This document shows, piece by piece, positions 27,409-33,805 of a stretch of DNA of 41,903 nucleotides; within the stretch, counting starts at the first letter, position 1; each line of letters begins with the position of its first letter. The notes below the pieces were generated by a model. That model had not been told where the DNA came from and did no database searches. It saw nothing but the letters and a program-made list of their open reading frames with translations. A program made the translations under genes and the position numbers. The stretch is from a bacterium (GTDB lineage: Bacteria > Bacillota > Bacilli > Lactobacillales > Streptococcaceae), in assembly GCA_905221105.1 (NCBI GenBank), contig CAJNBW010000009.1, forward strand, positions 1 through 41,903. The letters run 5' to 3'.

Positions 27409-27436
27409 AGTATAGCACTCTGAGAATAGATGTCAA
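27409..27436 (-). promoter_or_regulatory. tRNA-Thr promoter
   Basis: TTGACA (27436-27431), 16-base spacer, TATACT (27414-27409) with TGC before it, on the minus strand; 12 bases before the mature tRNA. Confidence 0.85.
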
Positions 27437-27454
27437 GGAATTTTCATCTCTATT

Positions 27455-27483
27455 TAAAAAAGCCTGTCCTGAGACAAGGCTTT
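27455..27483 (-). terminator. Terminator of the ABC-2 exporter operon
   Basis: On the minus strand AAAGCCTTGTC TCAG GACAGGCTTTTTT is a compact stem-loop with a T-run, 14 bases beyond the stop of the last permease gene. Confidence 0.9.
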
Positions 27484-27496
27484 AAGTTTCTTCCTC

Positions 27497-28282
27497 TTAA
27501 GACCCTGCACTTTCGTAGGAATCCAAACCCCTGTCCCAGAGTTTCAAGGAAATAGCAAAAAAGACGAGGGAAATCAGAATCAAACCTCCGATGTTAAAGA
27601 TCACATCCTTGTCCTGCAAGAAATAGCTAGCAGGATAGTAAGCCGTAAAGGCAAAAGGCACGATAAAGCTAATCAACCAACGAAGAGCTGAATTGTAAAT
27701 TGAAATGGGATACTTGGCAAAATCATTAAACATATAGAAAATATAAATCATAGCGCCTGACTGCTTAGTCCAAAAAGCGATGCTGGCAGTCGAGATTTTC
27801 AAGGAAGTATAAATCAAGGTCGCAAAAGGAATACAAACTAGGAAAAGCAGGAATTTTGGAAGCGTCCAAGCAATGCTAGTCACTGTTGTTCCCAGTAAAA
27901 TTCCACCAACCAAAAGTTCACCCAAGGCATCAATCTGAAAGGTCTCAACTAGGATGTGAAAGAGAGGATTGATAGGACGAGTCAGATACTTGTCAAACTC
28001 CCCTTTTCGGACTAGGCGTTGCCCTAGCGCCCAGAGATTGTCAAAAAAGAGATGATCCAGTCCCTTAGGAATCAAGGAAAATCCATAGATAAAGGCGATT
28101 TCTTGAAAAGTCCAACCTTCTAGTGATGGAATGTGTTGAAAAATGACATTAAGAAACAATAGGTTCAGACCTTGAGTCAGAAAGACTCCTAGCACACCAA
28201 CCACAAAATCAACCTTGTATTCCATGATTTGTTTGATGTATTGTCTGATAAAAATCAGATGCATGCGTTGATATTTTTTCAT
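27497..28282 (-). CDS. ABC-2 type transporter permease (COG3694-like)
   Basis: 261 residues with about six membrane helices; residues 30-60 (FVVGVLGVFLTQGLNLLFLNVIF, LEGWTFQEIAFIYG) and the segment RLVRKGEFDKYLTRPINPLFHIL are typical of the permeases that pair with COG4586 ATPases (DUF990/ABC2_membrane_6 class). Forms the membrane channel with the preceding permease. Substrate unknown; the family includes exporters of drugs and other amphipathic compounds. Starts one base after the upstream permease stop. Confidence 0.88.
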   Translation of the reverse strand: MKKYQRMHLIFIRQYIKQIMEYKVDFVVGVLGVFLTQGLNLLFLNVIFQHIPSLEGWTFQEIAFIYGFSLIPKGLDHLFFDNLWALGQRLVRKGEFDKYLTRPINPLFHILVETFQIDALGELLVGGILLGTTVTSIAWTLPKFLLFLVCIPFATLIYTSLKISTASIAFWTKQSGAMIYIFYMFNDFAKYPISIYNSALRWLISFIVPFAFTAYYPASYFLQDKDVIFNIGGLILISLVFFAISLKLWDRGLDSYESAGS

Positions 28283-28283
28283 A

Positions 28284-29102
28284 CTAACCTCCCTGAATGG
28301 TAATAAAGGACTGGACTCGTTTCCAAATCAACTGAGACAAGCCCACCATCACTAAGAGCCAGAAAAACTGCAAAACGAGAACCTGAAGAATCTGACTGGC
28401 ATCGTATTTCCCAACAATAATCATGACTGGCGTGTAGATCAAAGATGAGAAAGGCAGGAAGGACAGAATATCTGCAACAACCTTTGGAAAGAAAGCCAAG
28501 GGAATCAAACTTCCAGACATAAAGGCCACTAAGGAAGTTTTGAGTAGATTAGAACCCCATAGATTTTTAAACACAAAGGCAGAAAATCCAAAGCAGATAT
28601 TAAAGAAAAAGTTAATCAGATAGGCCAGCGTTAAGCTAAAAAGATATAAAACAGTTAAACCCAGCACTTCTACAATCCCTTGTCCAGATAAGATTTTCAT
28701 CAAGACAATGACACTTAAAAATGGAAGGCCAACGCTGATAAAAATCAACCACTTGGACCCAAGCTCAGTAAAGAGATAGGAGGCCGCAAAATGCACTGGT
28801 CTCAACAAGCGCATGATAATGGAACCATCCTTGACCTCCTCCCCAATCATGAAGGAAGAATCTGACTTGGTCAACAGATTGGTCACAAAACTCATAATGA
28901 TGTAGAGGGTGATATCTGCCATGCTGAAGCCCTGAATCAAGGACTCCTGCGAGGAATCAAAGACTGCCTTCCAGAGATAAAAGGCCACAAAAGCTCCCAT
29001 AACATCGCCAATCCGATAGAGAAGAAAATTGACTCGATAGGTAATCAACTCCTGAATCCCTGCATTGATAAAGGGTTTATAACGTCTCCACAATTTGACC
29101 AT
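28284..29102 (-). CDS. ABC-2 type transporter permease (COG4587-like)
   Basis: 272 residues, six hydrophobic segments, with GEEVKDGSIIMRLLRPVHF, the counterpart of the RPI/RPV loop of its partner. The start is MVKLWRRYKPF at 29102: GGAGC lies eight bases upstream and the ATG is one base after the stop of the ATPase gene. The reading frame extends further upstream (29144), but that would overlap the ATPase gene and lacks a ribosome binding site. Confidence 0.88.
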   Translation of the reverse strand: MVKLWRRYKPFINAGIQELITYRVNFLLYRIGDVMGAFVAFYLWKAVFDSSQESLIQGFSMADITLYIIMSFVTNLLTKSDSSFMIGEEVKDGSIIMRLLRPVHFAASYLFTELGSKWLIFISVGLPFLSVIVLMKILSGQGIVEVLGLTVLYLFSLTLAYLINFFFNICFGFSAFVFKNLWGSNLLKTSLVAFMSGSLIPLAFFPKVVADILSFLPFSSLIYTPVMIIVGKYDASQILQVLVLQFFWLLVMVGLSQLIWKRVQSFITIQGG

Positions 29103-29103
29103 C

Positions 29104-30096
29104 TTAGAGCTCCTTTCGGTAGAAGCGACGGATAATATCCTCAATATCCGTATCCACCATCTTCAAATCGCGGATGTCAAAATCAGACAGGGTTTGCTTG
29201 ATAATATCAGCTGACTGGTAGCGGGAACTATCAAATTCAATATTAAGGCTATTCCCTTGTCTATCAATGATCATATCAGGCAGGCCTTCATAGCGAGAAA
29301 CGAGATGACTTTGACCCGGTACTAGTTCAAAGGAAAGAGTCTTCATCTTGCCGAAGGTCTCCTTGAGCTGGCTCACCGTTCCATCAAAAATCTCCTGCCC
29401 CTTGTCAATCATAAAAATCCGATCACAAAGTTGCTCAATATCACTCAAATCGTGAGTGGTCAAGAGAATGGTTGTTTCTTCCTCCTGATTGATCTGGGTA
29501 ATGGCCCGACGAATATTGTCCTTTACCGATACATCCAAACCAATGGTCGGCTCATCTAAAAAGAGAACCTTGGGATTGTGGAGCAAGGAGGCTGCAATAT
29601 CCGCTCTCATCCGTTGACCCAGTGAAAGAGTTCGCACGGGATCCTTGATAAAGTCCTTCAAATCCAAGACTTCATTTAAAAAATCCATTCGCTTATGAAA
29701 AAGCGAATCTGGCACATCGTAAATCTCTTTCAAGACCGTGTAGGTCTCTTGCAGAGCCAAATCCCACCATAGCTGGGTGCGTTGTCCAAATACCACTCCA
29801 ATATCCTTGACATAATCTTGACGATTGTCCTGCGGAATCTTGCCATTAATCCGACAAAAACCAGATGTCGGTTTCAAAATCCCTGTCAGCATTTTAATGG
29901 TTGTAGACTTCCCAGCACCATTTGCACCGATAAAGCCTAGAATCTGGCCCTTTGGTACCTCAAAGGTCAAATCCTTGACCGCTTCAAAAGTCTGCTTTTC
30001 AGGATGAATAAAAGAGCGCAAAGCCCCCTTCAAGCCTGGTTCCTTAACTGTCTTCACAAAATTTTTCTGAAGATGTTCCACTTCTATCATTGCCAT
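29104..30096 (-). CDS. ABC-2 type transporter ATP-binding protein (COG4586-like)
   Basis: 330 residues. Walker A GANGAGKST (57-65), Q-loop region VFGQRTQLWWDL, signature LSLGQRMRADIAA, Walker B VLFLDEPTIGLD, and H-loop LLTTHDLSDIEQL; the C-terminal 90 residues form the accessory domain usual in COG4586. Energises export by the two permeases that follow with one-base gaps. GGGAGAG precedes the ATG. Substrate not deducible. Confidence 0.93.
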   Translation of the reverse strand: MAMIEVEHLQKNFVKTVKEPGLKGALRSFIHPEKQTFEAVKDLTFEVPKGQILGFIGANGAGKSTTIKMLTGILKPTSGFCRINGKIPQDNRQDYVKDIGVVFGQRTQLWWDLALQETYTVLKEIYDVPDSLFHKRMDFLNEVLDLKDFIKDPVRTLSLGQRMRADIAASLLHNPKVLFLDEPTIGLDVSVKDNIRRAITQINQEEETTILLTTHDLSDIEQLCDRIFMIDKGQEIFDGTVSQLKETFGKMKTLSFELVPGQSHLVSRYEGLPDMIIDRQGNSLNIEFDSSRYQSADIIKQTLSDFDIRDLKMVDTDIEDIIRRFYRKEL

Positions 30097-30148
30097 AAAT
30101 CTCTCCCTAGCGCAAGGAATAACAACATTGTGTTTTTGACTACAAATA

Positions 30149-30174
30149 TTCTAAATCCTTACTTTCTAAATCCT
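30149..30174 (-). repeat. Direct repeat in the ABC-operon leader
   Basis: AGGATTTAGAA occurs twice (30174-30164 and 30159-30149 on the minus strand), 15 bases apart, between the predicted promoter and the ATPase start. It could be a regulator site or a chance duplication. Confidence 0.5.
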
Positions 30175-30211
30175 CTACATTTTATTATTACAGAAGGCTT
30201 TATACTAACCT

Positions 30212-30240
30212 ATTATAGTCCAATAAAAAATGGAATGCAA
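30212..30240 (-). promoter_or_regulatory. Promoter of the ABC-2 exporter operon
   Basis: TTGCAT (30240-30235), 17 bases, TATAAT (30217-30212) on the minus strand; leader about 110 bases. Confidence 0.78.
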
Positions 30241-30293
30241 GCGTTTGCCTGCAGATTATGAAATTAGAGATTTCTTTCTTAAAATGGTATTTT

Positions 30294-30446
30294 TATACTC
30301 AATGAAAATCAAAGAGCAAACTAGGAAGCTAGCCGTAGGTTGCTCAAAGCACTGCTTTGAGGCTATAGATAGAACTGACGAAGTCAGTCACATATATACG
30401 ACAAGGCGAAGCTGACGTGGTTTGAATTTGATTTTTGAAGAGTATT
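30294..30446 (-). repeat. BOX element downstream of fba
   Basis: Full layout: tatactcaatgaaaatc, caaagcactgctttg, ctgacgaagtcag, acgacaaggcgaagctgacg, tttttgaagagtatt. It lies between the fba terminator and the ABC-operon promoter. Confidence 0.95.
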
Positions 30447-30483
30447 AGTCCAAAATTCTGGTTTAATAGTCTCCTTAAAACAA

Positions 30484-30509
30484 CAAAAAACCCACCCAAT
30501 GGGCAGGTT
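30484..30509 (-). terminator. fba terminator
   Basis: On the minus strand AACCTGCCC ATT GGGTGGGTT forms a 9-bp stem (two G-U pairs) followed by TTTTTTG, 20 bases beyond the stop. Confidence 0.87.
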
Positions 30510-30531
30510 CTGTATGTATTGTTCAGCTAGA

Positions 30532-31413
30532 TTAAGCTTTACCTTCTGAACCGAATACGTCGATACGTTCTTCAACTGATGCTTGGATAGCTTTTACACC
30601 GTCAGCCAAGAATTTACGTGGGTCGAAGAGTTTTTTCTTGTCGTATTCTGCTTCGTTTGCTTCGTAGTCACGAGCAAATTTACGAGTTGCGTTAGCGAAT
30701 GCGATTTGGCATTCTGTGTTAACGTTAACTTTCGCAACACCAAGTTTGATAGCTTCTTGGATTTGCTCATCAGGAATACCTGAACCACCGTGCAATACGA
30801 TTGGGAATCCTGGAACAGCTTCAGTTAATTTTTGCAAGTGATCAAGGTGAAGACCTTTCCAGTTTTCTGGGTAAGGACCGTGGATGTTACCGATACCAGC
30901 TGCCAAGAAGTCGATACCAGTTTCAACCATTGCTTTAGCGTCTTCGATTGGAGCCAATTCACCATCACCGATGATTCCGTCTTCTTCACCACCGATAGTA
31001 CCAACTTCAGCTTCTACTGATACACCATTTGCATGAGCAAATTCTACAACTTTACGAGCTTTGTCAAGGTTTTCTTCAACTGGAAGGTGTGAACCATCAA
31101 ACATAACTGAAGTATAACCAACTCGGATACACTCAAGTGCATCTTCGTAGTGACCGTGGTCAAGGTGGATAGCTACTGGTACAGTGATACCCATTGATTC
31201 AACAAGGTTAGCGATCAAGTTGCGAGCAACTTTGTAACCACCCATGTATTTAGCAGCACCCATTGAAGTTTGGATCAAAACTGGAGCTTTTTTAGCTTCT
31301 GCTGCGCGCAAGATAGCTTGAGTCCACTCAAGGTTGTTTGTGTTAAATCCACCAACTGCATAACCGTTGTCACGAGCTGCTTGGACAAATTTTTCTGCTG
31401 AAACGATTGCCAT
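30532..31413 (-). CDS. fba: Class II fructose-1,6-bisphosphate aldolase
   Basis: Glycolytic and gluconeogenic enzyme splitting fructose-1,6-bisphosphate into dihydroxyacetone phosphate and glyceraldehyde-3-phosphate; zinc-dependent. The 293-residue product shows HLDHGH (83-88) with zinc and catalytic ligands, SVMFDGSHLP, EAEVGTIGG, GNIHGPYP and VLHGGSGI. GGAGG lies 11 bases before the ATG. Codons look like those of a highly expressed gene. Placed after vncRS, as in pneumococcus, with its own promoter and terminator. Confidence 0.97.
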   Translation of the reverse strand: MAIVSAEKFVQAARDNGYAVGGFNTNNLEWTQAILRAAEAKKAPVLIQTSMGAAKYMGGYKVARNLIANLVESMGITVPVAIHLDHGHYEDALECIRVGYTSVMFDGSHLPVEENLDKARKVVEFAHANGVSVEAEVGTIGGEEDGIIGDGELAPIEDAKAMVETGIDFLAAGIGNIHGPYPENWKGLHLDHLQKLTEAVPGFPIVLHGGSGIPDEQIQEAIKLGVAKVNVNTECQIAFANATRKFARDYEANEAEYDKKKLFDPRKFLADGVKAIQASVEERIDVFGSEGKA

Positions 31414-31463
31414 TTTATCAGGCCTCCTGTATATTTTTATGGGTCATCCCATTTACATTGTTC

Positions 31464-31472
31464 ATTTTATCA
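31464..31472 (-). promoter_or_regulatory. Extended -10 promoter of fba
   Basis: TGATAAAAT (31472-31464) on the minus strand is a TG-extended -10 box; the -35 at 17 bases (TAGATT) is weak. It overlaps the stop codon of a 20-codon frame. Confidence 0.5.
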
Positions 31473-31532
31473 CTTTTTGACAAAAAAATCTAGTTTTTCC
31501 CGCAGTTTCGATTGAATTTCTTCTAGCTTCAT
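31470..31532 (-). CDS. Possible 20-residue amphipathic peptide downstream of vncS
   Basis: The ATG at 31532, 21 bases after the vncS stop, opens a 20-codon frame (MKLEEIQSKLREKLDFFVKK) ending in TGA at 31470-31472. GGAGAAAGGG lies upstream at a slightly long distance. The peptide would form an amphipathic helix with Leu3, Ile6, Leu10, Leu14 and Phe17 on one face and charges on the other. It fills the gap between vncS and the fba promoter and could be cotranscribed with vncRS. Length alone cannot exclude chance; not recognised as a known peptide. Confidence 0.35.
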   Translation of the reverse strand: MKLEEIQSKLREKLDFFVKK

Positions 31533-31553
31533 CTATGTAAACCCTTTCTCCGA

Positions 31554-32882
31554 CTAGTCTTGGGCAACTTTTGGAAAAGCTATAAAGAAGGTTAAGCGAT
31601 TCTCTTGCATCTCGAACCGATAAGGTAATTTTTCATGTTCTAATAGACTCTTGACAACAAAGAGCCCCATCCCCGATCCCTTGGCCTTGCGACTAGCATT
31701 ATCAGAAAAAGACTGGGCCAGTTTTTCTTGTTCTTCTGGACTACAGCTATTCTCGATAAAGAGTTGCCCTTCTCTTTCTCCAATTCGAACCAAGCCACCT
31801 GGAATGGAGTGCTTGATAGCATTGCTGATAAGGTTAGAGAGAATCAACTTCATGACAGATGGATTTAGATAAGCCTGCTGATGCTTCAAACTATTGTCAA
31901 TCTGAAGTTCTCTTTCCTTGGCTAGCAAGGCATAATCCTTAACCAGACTTTGCGTCATCTGGAGTAAATCAATTGTTTCCCTATCATCTCGTAATTCCTG
32001 CACAGACGAGAGAGAAAGTATCTGCAGAACATGGTGATTGAGCTCATCCACAATCTCCAAGGCGACTCCCAGATAGTGGTCTCTATCCTTATAACGACCG
32101 ATATTTTCTTTCATGTTTTCAATCAGAATTTTCAAACTGGCCAGAGGTGTTTTCAGTTCATGAGAAGCGCCACGTAAGAACTCAACCTTCATCTTTTCCA
32201 GCTGGAGAATGGCTTCATTCTTGTCATGCAAGTCCGCAATAACAGTCAAAAGATGCTGATAGAGGCTATTGATTTGTTCCTTGAGATCACCAATCTCATC
32301 CTTAGAATCCACGCGCAATCGCACTTGGGCATCCAGTTCCATCATCCGTCGGGTCACCCGCTTGATTTCCAAAATCGGGGCAACAATGGTCCGAGCATAG
32401 ATATAGGCCACCAAGAGGGAAATCAGAAAGGATGCCAGCAAGGTATAGGGCAAAAATTGAAGACTAATCTGCTCAGCTTCCTTTTGCAAGTCCATGGACG
32501 CTAGAAACTGGAGAGTCATGGTGCCACCGTCTTGCGTTTTCACCTCACGTTCCTCGATAAAAAGAGATGTTGTCTGGCTGTTTGTGTCCAGAGGAAGGCT
32601 GTCCTTGACTTCTAACTTGTCCTCGGTCATCTCCCCCTTGACCGCCCCTTTGATCTCACTAGTCTGGGAATACAGGTCTAAGACTTGCTCAATACTTTGC
32701 CTATCCTTTCCTTCGAGTGACCGGGCAATAGCTGTCGCTTTCTGACCAATGGTTTCCTGACGGTGGCTCAGATAAGTCGAGGGAAAGAGAAAATAAATGG
32801 CTAAATGGAGACAGACGACCAGAATACTAAAAATCGAGAAGGTGTAGATAAATATCTTTGTAAATAAACCTGTTCGTTTCAT
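31554..32882 (-). CDS. vncS: Sensor histidine kinase VncS
   Basis: 442 residues: helix TM1 (about 10-32), an extracytoplasmic region of about 110 residues, TM2 (about 144-163), HAMP (165-220), H-box RGASHELKTPLASL with the phosphorylatable His241, N-box LILSNLISNAIKHS, and G-box GSGMGLFVV. Partner of VncR, encoded just upstream with a 4-base ATGA overlap. The assignment to VncS rests on the linkage to vex1-3 and fba. The early claim of a role in vancomycin tolerance was later disputed; the stimulus is unknown. Confidence 0.9.
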   Translation of the reverse strand: MKRTGLFTKIFIYTFSIFSILVVCLHLAIYFLFPSTYLSHRQETIGQKATAIARSLEGKDRQSIEQVLDLYSQTSEIKGAVKGEMTEDKLEVKDSLPLDTNSQTTSLFIEEREVKTQDGGTMTLQFLASMDLQKEAEQISLQFLPYTLLASFLISLLVAYIYARTIVAPILEIKRVTRRMMELDAQVRLRVDSKDEIGDLKEQINSLYQHLLTVIADLHDKNEAILQLEKMKVEFLRGASHELKTPLASLKILIENMKENIGRYKDRDHYLGVALEIVDELNHHVLQILSLSSVQELRDDRETIDLLQMTQSLVKDYALLAKERELQIDNSLKHQQAYLNPSVMKLILSNLISNAIKHSIPGGLVRIGEREGQLFIENSCSPEEQEKLAQSFSDNASRKAKGSGMGLFVVKSLLEHEKLPYRFEMQENRLTFFIAFPKVAQD

Positions 32883-33535
32883 TTTCGCTCCAATTTATAA
32901 CCAACATTGCGCACAGTGAGGATGCAGTCCAAGTCTAACTTTTTCCGCAATTCCTTGATATAGACATCAATGACACGATCAAAGGGAACCTCATCTGTCG
33001 CCTTCCAGACCGCGTCGATAATCTGAGAACGAGTCAAGGCCCGGCCTTCATTTTTCACCAGATAGTCCAGAATTTCCAACTCTTTGGCATTAATAGCCAC
33101 TTCTTGACCCGCGAGGCTTGCACTGTAGCTCTCAAAATCCACCTTAGCATCCTTATAAGAGAAGACTCGTCCCGTATCGTAGTAGCGCTTGAAAATCGCG
33201 TCTACCCTCACTTTTAAGAGGGACAGAGAAAAAGGTTTTTCCAGATAGCCATCTGCGAGCGAAGCAAAGGCACTCATCTTGTATTCCTCATCCTGAAAGG
33301 CAGTCAACATCAAAACAGGAACCTGACTGGTTTTACGAATCTCAGCTAGGACTTCTAGACCATTGAGCTTGGGCATTTGGATATCCAGTAAAACCAAGGC
33401 TACTTCATAGCTGGAAAATTGCTCCAAGGCTTCCTGGCCGTCCGCCGCTTCAGTAGTTTCATAGCCACAATCCGTCAAATAGTCACTGATCCCCTCACGG
33501 ATCATCTCTTCATCTTCTACAATTAAAATTTTCAT
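32879..33535 (-). CDS. vncR: OmpR-family response regulator VncR
   Basis: 218 residues: receiver domain with acidic pair near EDEE (7-10), phospho-acceptor Asp51 in LLDIQMP, conserved T/A-region MLTAF and Lys in EKPF; then a winged-helix DNA-binding domain (KELEILDYLVKNEGRALTRSQII ... DRVIDVYIKELRKKL). VanR-like. It binds direct-repeat DNA when phosphorylated by VncS (family knowledge). The ribosome binding site is poor. A BOX element lies between the predicted promoter and the gene. Confidence 0.92.
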   Translation of the reverse strand: MKILIVEDEEMIREGISDYLTDCGYETTEAADGQEALEQFSSYEVALVLLDIQMPKLNGLEVLAEIRKTSQVPVLMLTAFQDEEYKMSAFASLADGYLEKPFSLSLLKVRVDAIFKRYYDTGRVFSYKDAKVDFESYSASLAGQEVAINAKELEILDYLVKNEGRALTRSQIIDAVWKATDEVPFDRVIDVYIKELRKKLDLDCILTVRNVGYKLERK

Positions 33536-33566
33536 ACTTTAACTGCTCTCTATTTTTTATTTTTCT

Positions 33567-33674
33567 TATACTCAATGAAAATCAAAAAGCAAACTAGGAA
33601 GCTAGCCGCAAGCTGTACTTGAGTACGGTAAGGCGACGCTGACGTGGTTTGAATTTGATTTTCGAAGAGTATTA
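33567..33674 (-). repeat. Short BOX element in the vncRS leader
   Basis: Starts tatactcaatgaaaatc and ends ttttcgaagagtatt, with the boxA core acggtaaggcgacgctgacg. The middle is reduced to a small agctgtacttgagtacgg hairpin region, giving about 107 bp. Lies 32 bases before the vncR ATG. Confidence 0.93.
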
Positions 33675-33698
33675 GAATAAATACCTACTCTATTTTCT

Positions 33699-33704
33699 AT
33701 TATA
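33699..33704 (-). promoter_or_regulatory. Candidate -10 box for vncRS
   Basis: GGATATAAT on the minus strand with TATAAT at 33704-33699; AAGACA sits 17 bases upstream as a weak -35. If real, the BOX copy is part of the vncRS leader RNA. Confidence 0.45.
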
Positions 33705-33753
33705 TCCTCTTACTGGCCTTTTGTCTTTAAGAAACTGACCACTAGATAAAACA

Positions 33754-33773
33754 AAGAGAGCCTATCGCTCTCT
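33754..33773 (-). terminator. Terminator of the LysM surface-protein gene
   Basis: On the minus strand AGAGAGC GATAG GCTCTCT followed by TTGTTTTATC; a compact hairpin 33 bases beyond the stop. Confidence 0.75.
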
Positions 33774-33805
33774 CTGCTCACATTTGGATCTCTATGGAAT
33801 GGAAG

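Noticed and set aside
33541..33805. Pep27-like frame upstream of vncR
   Set aside because: I searched this gap and 36620-36957 by eye for a peptide resembling Pep27; only BOX sequence, a terminator and promoter-like DNA were found.
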